Positions 7,718-17,351 of a stretch of 64,000 bases of DNA are shown piece by piece. The stretch is from Duncaniella dubosii. Its GTDB lineage: Bacteria; Bacteroidota; Bacteroidia; Bacteroidales; Muribaculaceae. Position 1 is the first letter of the stretch. Each line of letters starts with the position of its first letter. Both the position numbers and the translations under genes were made by a program. Under the pieces are notes generated by a model. The model had not been told where the DNA came from. It searched no databases and saw nothing but the letters and a program-made list of their open reading frames with translations. The stretch lies in assembly GCF_004803915.1 (NCBI RefSeq), contig NZ_CP039396.1:1922001-1986000 (forward strand), in the 5' to 3' direction.

Positions 7718-9304
7718 ATGAAGATTAACAAATTTCTTCTTGGTGCATTCGCCCTCTCAGTAGGGTTTGCATCTTGTTCAAATGAAGAGCCCATCAAGGG
7801 TGACAACGGCGGTGCTACTGAAGCATCAAAGTATATGTCCGTGGCTATAAGCAATCTTGCTAATGGTAGTCGAGCTGAAGATGATGATCCTGCTAAGAGT
7901 GAATTTGAAACAGCTGAGACCATCGAAGGTTCAATCTCGAAAGAAAATCTCTATTTCCTTTTTTATGATGGAAATGGTAAAGCATTCGGTCTTGCATACG
8001 CAAATGTCAATGCAGACAAAGATGATGTCATAACCAATATGGTAAAACCGGCTGAGCTTTCATCAAGTGAAGGTTATGGTGATGAAGAAGGTCTTAAAGG
8101 TGTGCTTGTTCTTGGAAAGCCAACAGCCCCATATGTAGGGCAACTTCCAGCAAAAGTGTTATGTGTGGCTAATCCTCGCACCGATGTGATGAAAAGTCTT
8201 GAAAATAAGAACTTGAATGTCGTAATTAATACACTGACAACAGCTCCGACTTCTTGGACAAAAGCAGGTGATTTTTTGATGACCAATGCTGTTTATGTTA
8301 AAAATGGTACTGTAATAACTGCTATTGATTTGGATGCGAGTGCATTTTCTGATACTCCGGAAGGAGCAAAAAATAATCCTGTAGTAATCAGCTTAGAGCG
8401 TCTAACTGCTAAAATCCGTGTTGCTTATGAAGAAAATTTCGATGTTCAGCGTCGTCCCGGTAAAAATGAGCCATCTCAGACAATTGAAAATCCCGGTAAA
8501 TTTAATCTTGATGGCGCAGACGCACGATTTACAGCGTCGATTGAAGGCTGGCAACTTGTAAATATTCCGTCACAAGCCAATGCTTTCAAGAAACTCGAGC
8601 CTGACAATTATGCTGGTTGGAATTGGAAATGGAATGATGTAAACCGTGGTCGTTCTTATTGGGCTGAGTCCACTACTGGTACTTTCACTAATAAAGATTA
8701 TGATATTTACAGTGAAAATCAATTCAAGAATCAATCTTTTGTATCAGGTACAGCGAACGTTCAGTATTGCTATGAAAATACGACTGTCCCCGAAGCAAAA
8801 GTTTCAGATCGTAATCCCAATGTAACCGCAATAGTTGTAAAAGCTACTATAAAGCATAATGGACAGCCTATTAATATGTACAAGTGGAGTGGAGCTTATT
8901 ATACAGAAGATCGTATAAAAGAAAAAGTTGCTCAACAGTATAATGCTGATGATCATCCTATTCAAGCAACTAAAGACAACGTAAGTTTTGAGCCTAACAA
9001 GAAAGGTGATAACACTCATCGTGCTATAGTAACAATTAATGATGTAGAAACGGCAGTTCCTCAGTTTAGTGAAGTTCAGCATTGGGTAGACGGTGTGACA
9101 TCTTACTATATGAATATTGAACATCTCGGTGGTTTGACAGGCGTGGTTCGTAATCATATCTATGATTATGTAATTGATGGTATTGTCGGACTGGGTACTC
9201 CGGGTAACGAAACTGAGAATCCAGCGGTTATCGAATCTTATCTTGCTGCGCATGTTCGTATTCTTAACTGGCGTACTGTTTCCAACACTGTCACTCTCGA
9301 ATAA
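7718..9304 (+). CDS. Mfa1-family major fimbrial subunit (type V pilin, lipoprotein precursor)
   Basis: The 528-residue protein has a lipoprotein signal (MKINKFLLGAFALSVGFASC, lipidated Cys20). It is followed by the Mfa1/P_gingi_FimA-type N-terminal domain (YMSVAISN, then NLYFLFYDGNGKAF) and a long beta-rich C-terminal domain. The end NHIYDYVIDGIVGLGTPGNE...VRILNWRTVSNTVTLE is typical of Mfa1 stalk pilins. In type V pili the lipidated precursor is cut by an arginine-specific protease and polymerises by donor-strand exchange; NGSRAEDDD (about residues 50-58) is a plausible cleavage region, which is inference. The gene is visibly more AT-rich than its neighbours, as expected for an exchangeable antigen gene. 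A terminator follows, which would let it be expressed above downstream genes. Confidence 0.9.
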   Translation: MKINKFLLGAFALSVGFASCSNEEPIKGDNGGATEASKYMSVAISNLANGSRAEDDDPAKSEFETAETIEGSISKENLYFLFYDGNGKAFGLAYANVNADKDDVITNMVKPAELSSSEGYGDEEGLKGVLVLGKPTAPYVGQLPAKVLCVANPRTDVMKSLENKNLNVVINTLTTAPTSWTKAGDFLMTNAVYVKNGTVITAIDLDASAFSDTPEGAKNNPVVISLERLTAKIRVAYEENFDVQRRPGKNEPSQTIENPGKFNLDGADARFTASIEGWQLVNIPSQANAFKKLEPDNYAGWNWKWNDVNRGRSYWAESTTGTFTNKDYDIYSENQFKNQSFVSGTANVQYCYENTTVPEAKVSDRNPNVTAIVVKATIKHNGQPINMYKWSGAYYTEDRIKEKVAQQYNADDHPIQATKDNVSFEPNKKGDNTHRAIVTINDVETAVPQFSEVQHWVDGVTSYYMNIEHLGGLTGVVRNHIYDYVIDGIVGLGTPGNETENPAVIESYLAAHVRILNWRTVSNTVTLE

Positions 9305-9352
9305 TCCTCTAAACTTGTCTTGATGTGTAATCAAGACCCATTGCAATAGCGA

Positions 9353-9391
9353 AAGAAGCCGGCCCATTGAGCCGGGTCGGCTTCTTTTTTT
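9353..9391 (+). terminator. Intrinsic terminator after the major pilin gene
   Basis: The stem AAGAAGCCG (9353-9361) pairs with CGGCTTCTT (9378-9386) and is followed by a T run to 9391. It probably separates abundant pilin transcript from the minor-subunit genes, with partial read-through. Confidence 0.8.
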
Positions 9392-9689
9392 CTTCTGACC
9401 CCGATAATCCTACCGAAAATCATTTCCGACCCCGTCCCCCAAGTCCAATCGGAAACCACCGAACCGGACTTCTTCTTAATACAGGTTAAACCGTCTCTCA
9501 CTCTCTTCGAAACAACTCAAAGATGCAGCGCCTGAATGACAGCCGCATCCTCCCCAACCGACGAAAACTCAACGCCATGCCGATAGCCGTGGCGACAATA
9601 TAACCGTCTTGTCCCGACCGAGACTCCCAAAAATCTGAATCAAAACCACAGTAAACAAATAAATAACCACATTATTATATCAGCCGGTC
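9392..9689. other. Spacer between pilin terminator and anchor-subunit gene
   Basis: About 300 bases without a gene or recognisable promoter. The A/T-rich last 60 bases before 9690 may hold a ribosome-binding region. I see nothing else in it. Confidence 0.4.
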
Positions 9690-10745
9690 ATGAAGCTACA
9701 TACTATTATAAAAAATACGGCCATTGCAGCCGCCTCAATGGCAACACTTTTGACTGCCACAGGCTGTCACTCAATCTTTGAGGACAGCGACTGTGTCGAC
9801 AGCTACAACATCGTAAGACTCACTTACGACCACAATATGAAATTTGCCGATGCCTTTGGCAACGAAGTCGACCGCGTCACCCTGCTTGCAGTCGATGCCA
9901 AGACCGGCAAGCTTGCCCGCCGATTCGACGTCGCCCGCAGTCAGCTCTCCGCCAATCACGAACTCGCCGTGCAGGTCGAGCCGGGAAGCTACGACTTCCT
10001 CGTCTGGGGCGGTGATTACTCCGGCCATTTCGACATAGCCGAAGGCGAGACCGGCAAATCGGCGCTCGAAGACTTCCACTGCAAGCTCCGACGCAATCAG
10101 GCCGGTGAATCCGACGCACAGCTCTCGCGACTGTTCCATACCCTGCAGCGCGTCGAGCTTCCTTATGCCTCCCCGTCGAAGCCCAACCACGTCACACTCA
10201 ACTTGAAGAAAAACACCAACACCGTCCGCGTCGTGCTTCAGCATCTTTCGGGCGAGCCAGTGTTTGCCGACAATTTCGACTTCACCATCACCGACAACAA
10301 CGGATGGCTCAACCACGACAACACCCTCCGCGACCGCGAGCAGCTTGTCTATCGTCCGTGGTTCACCAAGAGCGGACAGATTGATGTCAACGTCAATCCT
10401 CAGGATCCAAAGGGTGCGCCCGCAGCTCCGTTTGCAGTTCCGTCGCGTGCGGTGCTCGGCGCATCGCTCGCCGAGTTCACCACCTCGCGCCTCCTGACCG
10501 AAAACAAACCCATGCTCACCATCATCAACAAGGCCGAAAACAAGGTCGTGTTGAGCATCCCGGTCATTGACTACGCCCTGCTTGTCAAAGGCTACGAAAA
10601 CGCTTCGCTCTCCGATCAGGAATATCTCGACCGTCAGGATGAATACAACATGACATTCTTCCTCGACGAAGGCGGACGCTGGATCAGCGCTGTCATCATC
10701 ATCAACGACTGGCGCATTGTCCGTCATGAGACTCCAATCGAATAA
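9690..10745 (+). CDS. FimB/Mfa2-family fimbrial anchor subunit
   Basis: The 351-residue lipoprotein has a signal ending TLLTATGC (Cys26). The mature start D-S-D-C-V-D-S-Y-N-I-V-R-L-T-Y-D-H-N-M-K matches the Mfa2/FimB pattern of C, then R-x-x-Y-D-Y-N-M. In the family, two beta-sandwich transthyretin-like domains follow and the protein caps and anchors the pilus base in the outer membrane. VEPGSYDFLVWGGD is the typical first-domain strand pair. Unlike stalk pilins, these anchors are not cleaved after an arginine and so stay attached to the membrane. The gene follows the major pilin and precedes minor-subunit genes, as expected. Confidence 0.88.
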   Translation: MKLHTIIKNTAIAAASMATLLTATGCHSIFEDSDCVDSYNIVRLTYDHNMKFADAFGNEVDRVTLLAVDAKTGKLARRFDVARSQLSANHELAVQVEPGSYDFLVWGGDYSGHFDIAEGETGKSALEDFHCKLRRNQAGESDAQLSRLFHTLQRVELPYASPSKPNHVTLNLKKNTNTVRVVLQHLSGEPVFADNFDFTITDNNGWLNHDNTLRDREQLVYRPWFTKSGQIDVNVNPQDPKGAPAAPFAVPSRAVLGASLAEFTTSRLLTENKPMLTIINKAENKVVLSIPVIDYALLVKGYENASLSDQEYLDRQDEYNMTFFLDEGGRWISAVIIINDWRIVRHETPIE

Positions 10746-10807
10746 AACCATCCAATCTCTCTGCCATACACACAAATGATAGCAAATGGCTACGTTAAGA
10801 AATAATT

Positions 10808-12079
10808 ATGATACGTATACATCTCCCACATAACTACCTTGGACTGGTCGCGGGCTGCTTGTGTCTCGGTTCACTGGCCGTGTCGTGTGTCAGCGACGAC
10901 CTCGGATGTATCGAGGACCGGCCCGGCTACGTCGAAGGCAATGATATCTGGCTCACTTTCACCCTCAAGGGTGTGCCCGGCGTAGGGCGTTTGGCCTCCG
11001 GCATCTCGCGGGCCGACGACTCCGCAAATCATCCTGAAGAAGAGGCCACGGCTGCCGAAAACAAGATAAATACCGATGACATGCGCCTGATTTTATTCGA
11101 CGACAGGCGGAATGTCATCAAGGTGCTTGAGCGGAAAGACCTGATAAGTTTTATAACGACTGACGGAGAGAATAATTCTCGCTATGAAATCAAGGCACGC
11201 ATCAACAAGGCATATTTCGACTTTGCAACCACCTCGACCGGCGACATCGAAATATCCCTGATGCTCTTGGCCAACCTTTCATCCGGGGTGACATCATCGT
11301 CCAACGACCTGACCGACGCCCTTTTCATGAAAAGCGCTCAATGGATTGCGCAACAGAAATATGCTTTTCAGCCGGTTTGGTCAGCAGACAAGGAATGGCA
11401 TCCTGATGGCTCGACAACATGTATCCCTATGTCGGGTTGGGCACACTACACCATAAAGAGTACCGATCTTGACGAGGCCACGACAATTGAGAATGCCCAC
11501 CGTCTGACGACCGACGACTCGCCGTTGCTTATGCAGCGCGCAATGGCCAAGATTCGGGTATTCGACAATATAAATAAAGAAAATCCTGATGCTGCCACGG
11601 AGATTACTGCTGTGCGTATCGAAGGCGGTAATGCCTACGGTGCGTTTATCCCTGATTTTTCTCAGTCAGGTTGCACGGAGTGGGCAAACGGAACGACTAT
11701 GGTCGAAACTCCCACCATTGGCACTAATTGGTATGACTCTACCTTGACTATCAAAGCCCGTGAAGTAGGCAGTGATGAAGGAGGTGACTACACCGATGCT
11801 TATGACAATACTTTCACAGAAGCTTTTATCGCATATATGACAGAAGCCTCGCGCAATCAGAATGTGAAGCTCATAATAACCACTTATTCTGATAATGATA
11901 ATCCCAAAACAAAAGAATGGGAATTGTTCCTATCCAATATAATGATTCCTGTCACCGATATCACCCGCAACCATATCTATGAGTTCACCGTCACCCGCTC
12001 GATGAGCGCCGAACTCAATATCAACTACACCGTCTGCCCGTGGGTTTCAAACACAATTAATGTTCCTCCCTTTGATTAA
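10808..12079 (+). CDS. Minor fimbrial subunit (Mfa-like lipoprotein)
   Basis: The 423-residue protein has a lipoprotein signal ending LGSLAVSC (Cys27). It resembles minor or accessory Mfa-type pilins: an N-terminal strand NDIWLTFTLKG, an Arg-Ala site (SGISRADD, about residues 60-67), a segment MRLILFDDRRNVIKVL like the FimA-type N-domain, and the C-terminal NHIYEFTVTRSMSAELNINYTVCPW block seen in these families. Position and spacing (27 bp to the next gene) make it part of the same operon. An assignment to a distal stalk or adaptor position is inference from order. Confidence 0.78.
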   Translation: MIRIHLPHNYLGLVAGCLCLGSLAVSCVSDDLGCIEDRPGYVEGNDIWLTFTLKGVPGVGRLASGISRADDSANHPEEEATAAENKINTDDMRLILFDDRRNVIKVLERKDLISFITTDGENNSRYEIKARINKAYFDFATTSTGDIEISLMLLANLSSGVTSSSNDLTDALFMKSAQWIAQQKYAFQPVWSADKEWHPDGSTTCIPMSGWAHYTIKSTDLDEATTIENAHRLTTDDSPLLMQRAMAKIRVFDNINKENPDAATEITAVRIEGGNAYGAFIPDFSQSGCTEWANGTTMVETPTIGTNWYDSTLTIKAREVGSDEGGDYTDAYDNTFTEAFIAYMTEASRNQNVKLIITTYSDNDNPKTKEWELFLSNIMIPVTDITRNHIYEFTVTRSMSAELNINYTVCPWVSNTINVPPFD

Positions 12080-12106
12080 TCAGAGAAAAGACACAAACAA
12101 CGACCA

Positions 12107-15100
12107 ATGAAGACATTTATTGACATATTTAAAACTATAATGCTCGCAGCTGTCCTTGCTGTCTCTGTGGGGAGCTGTAGTGACGATATAGATTATCGCG
12201 GAAGTGTTGTCCCTGATGGAGAAGATGCAAAGCTCACACTGAAAGTCAGCGTCACCGAGGCGACCCACCTTTCGCGTGCCACATCTGACTCTTATGTAAA
12301 GAGTCTTTGGATCGGCATCTACAATGCGAAGAGTGGGGCATGTACGTTCAATCAGACCTTTGAGGAGAATAAAGAGGCCGGCAATCACATCCCTCAGTCT
12401 CTCTCGCTCGATTGCAAGTCGGGTGAGAGCTACGTTGTGGCCGTGGCCAACTACGATGAATTTTATGGTAAGAATCTGAAAACTAATGTAGAAAAGCCTT
12501 TGTCCGAGATGCTTGGCGAAGCCTTGACATGGGACGATTATTGTGCCATAGCCATCGAACAGAACATGTCGTCCGGCGATAATGACCTCTCGGTCGCAGA
12601 GCCGAGCGGTGAGTTTATAATGTCAGGTGCGTATGACAAGACAGACCATTCCGCAAGTCTGCCTTCAAATATCGAGGCAGTGGCCATTCAGGCCGGTACA
12701 TCGACACTTACGGGTGCGATACACCTGCGCCGTCTCTGGACTGAGAACACCCTGAATATCCGTGCCGACGGTGATATTATAGATATGGAGCTTCAGAACA
12801 TCGAAGTGTTCAATGTGCCTAAATACAGCTGGATTCAGGACCGTCAGCTTGCCGATGCCGGTATTATAGCCGAAGATATCGCTGTTGTCAATGCCGGTGA
12901 CATGATTGACTCGCGTCCGCTTGACAATGCGGCCTATCTGTCGTCAATGCGTTTCACTCCGCCGTCTGAAATTCAGGTCAGCAACGGTGTCTATACATTC
13001 AGGTTCTGGCAGTTTGAAAACAAGCGTACCGGCACTGCAACGTCCTATGAGGATCGTGAGCGTGAAGTTAAGGATAATGGCAAAAATACAGGCATATTTA
13101 CGAGCCTGTGTGCCACTCCGCAGGGTGATGCCAACAATAATGCGACTTATGTGAAAATCAACGCCACGATTACATACAGGAATCCCGGTTCGATGGTGAA
13201 TCCTGACGACGTACAGACCGGCAATAATGCCGGTCAGCTTCCGGTTTCGGCTACATCGCGTACGGCCGAAGTCACCTATATCGTTCATCTTGGTTATATC
13301 GGGAACGACCCTACAGATTTCAACTGCTATCGCAATTCGAAATACACTTATAATATAACTGCCGAATCTGTCAATAAGATTCTTGTGGAGGCGTTCAACG
13401 GCGATGAAAAGCAGCCGGGCGCTGAAGGCACTGTGACCGACGTGACCGACAAGATTGAAAATCTTGACGCGCATACGGGCGTGTTCAATATTTTCCTTAC
13501 CACCGAGCAGGTAAGTTCGTTCACATTCTCTATGCGTACTTATGCAAAAGGAGAGCCTAAGAGTTTCTATTATAACAGCGCTACTGACAGTAGCATTCCG
13601 GCTGCCACTGATGCTGATTTCAAATATTATAACTGGATTGAGTTTGTCCCGACCGGTCTGGATCTCGGACGTTCAGACAGGGATAAGACTGCCGATAACG
13701 AGAGGGTATTTGCTGCTTATCCGAATATCGTAAACGGTCGTACAGGTGTATATTATCCTCATGAATTGCCGACCTCCGGTCTCCAAGGCCAATGGTTTAC
13801 TGTCTACGTAAACGAATATACCTATGAAAAGCGTTACGGCGAGACCGGCTACGGAAATGAGACCGGTGTCGACTGGAAGGAATATGTAAACCAGCCAAAT
13901 CGTCAGGCATGGTTCAATGTCGCACAGGAGATCTCTCCCGATGGACACAGCGTATATTTCAAGTCGAAATATGCGTTGACGCAGAAATCAATTCAGACTT
14001 ATTATAATACAGCTGATGACGGTTGTGAAACAGCGCTTGGTATTGAGCATATAAATGAAAGTTTCGGTATGAACATCCGATGGAAGGGAAATGTCGGCCC
14101 AAGTGGTGATAATGGTCGGTATAATGGATGGTATGTCTTAGGAAATGATTATAATTGGGAGAAATACGTACAGTCTGACACGCAACAGCAAATAAATGCG
14201 ATAACTAATATCAAGCAAACAGCCAACGCAAGTTTTTCGGCTGAGGCAAGGACTTATGCTGTCCCGATGCACATACTTATGACTGATTTTAGTGGTTCAG
14301 GTACTGGCCATTATAATTCAGCCGCTTCAGCGGATTATGATCCTCAGACAGGTGATAATGCTCAGTATATAAATGCCGCTATTGCATGTCTTAATCGTAA
14401 TCGTGATGAAAATGGTAATGGTCAGATTGACGAAGAAGAACTTAAATGGTATCTTCCCGGAGCCGGTAAATACCTTCGTATAATTTTGGGACGCAATAGT
14501 TTGCAGACACCGCTGATGGACTATCAGCAGGTTAATCTTGCTGATAAATGTGGTGATGACGCGAATACACTATACCATTTTATATCTTCTGAAGCTAAGA
14601 TAATATGGGCTGATGAAGGCCTTTCGAGTAGTGAATTCATATCTAATGGAAATTGGTCACATGCTCCGTGGCAGCTTAGATGTATAAGAAATTTAGGTAC
14701 GGATCTTAGGGAAATATCAGATACAGGTGACGGTGTCACTCCTGCGTATGATGATACGGATTACGATAAATCAACTTTAGGTGGTATTGTCAAGGTATCG
14801 CATTATTATGGAACAGCCCTTAGAGAACCCACCTCTACTCCTCTTCCTATGCACAAGACAAGTGCTCCTGAAAATAAATTGGGACGTTATGGCTTTGAGA
14901 TTGCTCCACGAGGTAATATGAGATTTAATGAAACTCGGGAGGCGCCAGCCCAATTCTTTAAGTTAGGGGCTTATAATCGTTTTACGTTAGTGAATGCTTA
15001 TGCAAACTCTGGAGCGTCATACGAGGAATATTCAGATTCAATTGCGATAGCCTCTCCTTGCAGTCAGCTCCTGCAGACTACAGGTCGAAGCGGTTGGCGC

Positions 15101-15448
15101 ATCCCTAATCAGAAGGAAATTGCGATTATGATGCGTATGGGTATTTTGGGTGAAAGTGCTCATTGGGCCTCTGTAAATAACAATGGAAGATTGTCATGGG
15201 GAAATACTAATACAGACTATGGTTTCTTGACTTGTACACAGGAACATTGGACTAATTATGGCACTACTGTTGGAATCTCGACTGCACCTCTTAGTTGGAA
15301 TTATCGTATTGTAACTGTTGATGCTATACATAAAATTGGTCAAGCGGTTAACTATGAGAAAAATACAATTCCTGCAGTTAGGTGTGTCCGTGACCTTACA
15401 GCTGCTGAGGCAAATAAAACTTATGAGCAAATAGTGAATAATCGCTGA
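12107..15448 (+). CDS. Large pilus tip protein (DUF4906/Mfa5-like putative adhesin) with EF-hand loop
   Basis: The 1113-residue lipoprotein has a signal MKTFIDIFKTIMLAAVLAVS with lipidated Cys24. The N-terminal third has pilin-like folds (LTLKVSVTEATHLSRATSD; WIGIYNAKSGACTF). The middle contains the DUF4906-type segment, with RQAWFNVAQEISPDG. The C-terminal third has a domain with W-Y-L-P-G-A-G-K-Y and GWRIPNQKEIAIMMRMG, ending AVRCVRDLTA, related to domains repeated in Bacteroidales surface proteins. Residues 767-778 (DENGNGQIDEEE) form a canonical EF-hand calcium loop. Large last-subunit proteins in Mfa-type operons are tip adhesins; ligand unknown. Its stop overlaps the next start by one base (TGATG). 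Confidence 0.8.
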   Translation: MKTFIDIFKTIMLAAVLAVSVGSCSDDIDYRGSVVPDGEDAKLTLKVSVTEATHLSRATSDSYVKSLWIGIYNAKSGACTFNQTFEENKEAGNHIPQSLSLDCKSGESYVVAVANYDEFYGKNLKTNVEKPLSEMLGEALTWDDYCAIAIEQNMSSGDNDLSVAEPSGEFIMSGAYDKTDHSASLPSNIEAVAIQAGTSTLTGAIHLRRLWTENTLNIRADGDIIDMELQNIEVFNVPKYSWIQDRQLADAGIIAEDIAVVNAGDMIDSRPLDNAAYLSSMRFTPPSEIQVSNGVYTFRFWQFENKRTGTATSYEDREREVKDNGKNTGIFTSLCATPQGDANNNATYVKINATITYRNPGSMVNPDDVQTGNNAGQLPVSATSRTAEVTYIVHLGYIGNDPTDFNCYRNSKYTYNITAESVNKILVEAFNGDEKQPGAEGTVTDVTDKIENLDAHTGVFNIFLTTEQVSSFTFSMRTYAKGEPKSFYYNSATDSSIPAATDADFKYYNWIEFVPTGLDLGRSDRDKTADNERVFAAYPNIVNGRTGVYYPHELPTSGLQGQWFTVYVNEYTYEKRYGETGYGNETGVDWKEYVNQPNRQAWFNVAQEISPDGHSVYFKSKYALTQKSIQTYYNTADDGCETALGIEHINESFGMNIRWKGNVGPSGDNGRYNGWYVLGNDYNWEKYVQSDTQQQINAITNIKQTANASFSAEARTYAVPMHILMTDFSGSGTGHYNSAASADYDPQTGDNAQYINAAIACLNRNRDENGNGQIDEEELKWYLPGAGKYLRIILGRNSLQTPLMDYQQVNLADKCGDDANTLYHFISSEAKIIWADEGLSSSEFISNGNWSHAPWQLRCIRNLGTDLREISDTGDGVTPAYDDTDYDKSTLGGIVKVSHYYGTALREPTSTPLPMHKTSAPENKLGRYGFEIAPRGNMRFNETREAPAQFFKLGAYNRFTLVNAYANSGASYEEYSDSIAIASPCSQLLQTTGRSGWRIPNQKEIAIMMRMGILGESAHWASVNNNGRLSWGNTNTDYGFLTCTQEHWTNYGTTVGISTAPLSWNYRIVTVDAIHKIGQAVNYEKNTIPAVRCVRDLTAAEANKTYEQIVNNR

Positions 15449-16380
15449 TGATTTCAAAGCATACGACATTATGTTCAATTCTTATCTCCCTGTGTCTGCT
15501 TGGTTGCAGACAGGGGGATAAAGTTTCGGATAATAATCGCTCCGGTAACGGGGAACAGAAAAGTGTAAACACTGCTGAGCTCCCCATGCCCGATGTCCCT
15601 GACTCGTTGCAGTCGGTCGAGGAGCGGGCGGCCTATGTTGTCGCCCACTACTGGGACGCAATGGACTTCACCGACCGCGCCCTCAGCCTCGACACAGCCT
15701 TCATCGAGCAGAACTTTGCCAACTTCGCCGCCATCCTCCCCATGTCGCCCCCCGATGAAGCCGACCGCGCCGTCGCCACCCTCGTCAGCCGTGCGGGAGC
15801 CGACCCCGAAGCCTTCAGCCTCATCGCCTCGACCGCCGAAAAATATCTCGACGACCCCAACTCGCCCATGCGCGACGAGGAAACCTATATCCACTTCCTG
15901 CGCCACATCTCCGAAGCCCCCTTCCTCAGCGACGTAGAGCGCATCCGTCCGCGCCACCGCCTTGCCGACGCACTCAAAAACCGCCCCGGCTCACAGGCAG
16001 CCGACTTCGGATTTGTCGACCGCAGCGGCTCGTCGACCACCCTCATGCGCGAGCTCGCCCCCAACCCTCTCAACCTCCTCATCTTCTATGACCCCGACTG
16101 CTCACAGTGCAAGGAAATCATGGGCCGCCTCTCGGCTCTCGCCCTCCCGCCGGAAATCGGAATCATAGCCGTCGATGTCGAGGACGACCACGACGCATGG
16201 CAGCGCACCAAAGACTCTCTCCCAGCCCGGTGGCAGGTAGGCTTCGCCACAACACCCGTCCTCGACGACGGCCTCTATGTCCTCGCCGCCTCCCCGACGC
16301 TCTATCTCCTCGACTCCACGGGCAAAGTCATCCTCAAAGACCCCCCGGTCGACCAGGCCATCGCCGCCCTCACCCGCTAA
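15448..16380 (+). CDS. DUF5106 / thioredoxin-like lipoprotein coupled to the pilus operon
   Basis: The 310-residue lipoprotein (signal ending SLCLLGC, Cys20) has a DUF5106 region (about 45-180: VEERAAYVVAHYWDAMDF, FIEQNFANF, EKYLDDPNSPMRDEE). A thioredoxin/TlpA-like domain follows (about 182-305) with the redox motif C218-S-Q-C221 in LLIFYDPDCSQCKEI and the cis-Pro region SPTLYLLDSTGKVIL. The family is expected to reduce or oxidise disulfides in the periplasm. The start codon overlaps the stop of the tip-protein gene, which implies translational coupling and suggests it serves folding or redox state of pilus subunits (inference). The gene is more GC-rich than the tip gene. A paralogue lacking the thioredoxin domain lies at 59025-59498. 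Confidence 0.85.
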   Translation: MISKHTTLCSILISLCLLGCRQGDKVSDNNRSGNGEQKSVNTAELPMPDVPDSLQSVEERAAYVVAHYWDAMDFTDRALSLDTAFIEQNFANFAAILPMSPPDEADRAVATLVSRAGADPEAFSLIASTAEKYLDDPNSPMRDEETYIHFLRHISEAPFLSDVERIRPRHRLADALKNRPGSQAADFGFVDRSGSSTTLMRELAPNPLNLLIFYDPDCSQCKEIMGRLSALALPPEIGIIAVDVEDDHDAWQRTKDSLPARWQVGFATTPVLDDGLYVLAASPTLYLLDSTGKVILKDPPVDQAIAALTR

Positions 16381-16525
16381 TCACGCATTTCAGTTTTCAG
16401 CATAAATCTACCCCCGGTAAAATAAACATGTGTAACACTTCTGGCCTTTATACTTAATCTGATTTAATGTCTTTTCTCTAAGAGCTGACATACTTACTAA
16501 CCAATATCCCCATATGTTTTAATAG

Positions 16526-16560
16526 AGGCGGCCCGCTGCGTTGATGCAGCGGGCCGCCTT
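16526..16560. terminator. Bidirectional terminator between the pilus operon and lrgB
   Basis: The perfect stem AGGCGGCCCGCTGC / GCAGCGGGCCGCCT has a 6-base loop and lies between convergent genes. An A/T-rich sequence lies on the left side, suiting the minus-strand lrgB transcript, and TTACG follows on the right. Confidence 0.75.
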
Positions 16561-16587
16561 ACGTTATATCGTAAGTGGATGGAACAG

Positions 16588-17285
16588 TCACACCGTATAT
16601 CCCAGCAGATCAAGGATAAAAGGCGACAGCAGCGCCGTCAGCAGCCCGTTGAGCGTCAGCCCCAGCGACGAAAACGCCCCGTAGCGCTCACCGCGCTCCA
16701 TAGCCGAAGCCGTCCCTACCGCATGAGAAGCCGTCCCGATCGACAGCCCCGACGCAATCGGACTCTTGATGTGGCTCATCTTCACCATGCGGAAACCGGC
16801 CATGCCCCGAAGATACCCGTACAGACCACCACCGCAGCCGTCAGCGACGGAATCCCGCCCATCGCAGCCGAAATCTCCATCGCGATAGGGGTCGTCACCG
16901 CCTTGGGCGCAAGCGAGATGATCACCTCCTTCGTAGCCCCGAGCAGTTCGGCTATCAGAACCACCGATACAATCCCCACCACGCAGCCCGCAAGCTCCGC
17001 GAGCAGCAGCGGGAGCATCTGTTTACGTATATTCTCAAGCTGCCGGTAGAGCGGCACACCCAGAGCCACCACCGCAGGTTTCAGCCAGAATTCGATATAT
17101 TCTCCGCCCGCGGCATAAGTCTCGTAGTCCACTCCGCAGCTCAGCAGAATCACTATAAGCACGATGATTGAAATCAGAATCGGGTTGAGCAGAGCCACAC
17201 CAGTGCGCCGTTGAAGGAGCTTCGCTCCGAGGAAAACCACAAAAGTCAGCGCAATCAGAAAAAATTTGTTCTCAAGAAAATCCAT
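16588..17285 (-). pseudogene. lrgB: LrgB-family membrane protein, frameshifted
   Basis: The first frame (17285 to about 16800) encodes residues 1-160 with the LrgB pattern: six hydrophobic segments, KPAVVALGVPLYRQ, and SLAPKAVTTPIAMEIS. The frame then changes at about 16800 and continues with MVKMSHIKSPIASGLSIGTASHAVGTASA and GAFSSLGLTLNGLLTALLSPF, the conserved end of LrgB. One added base (GGGGCATGG read as GGGGCAATGG) gives a normal 232-residue protein. LrgB acts with LrgA; the pair has been described as antiholin-like and, in some bacteria, as a pyruvate or glycolate transporter. It is either a real frameshift or an indel error; both halves keep good coding character. Confidence 0.8.
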
Positions 17286-17351
17286 AGTCAGTTGAAATTG
17301 ATACCAATGGAAACAAAACGATAATTACTTTACGATATTTATTCTTGAAAC

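Noticed and set aside
9771..10775. 334-codon minus-strand frame opposite the Mfa2-like gene
   Set aside because: It covers the same bases as a clear lipoprotein of the Mfa2 family and has no recognisable motif.
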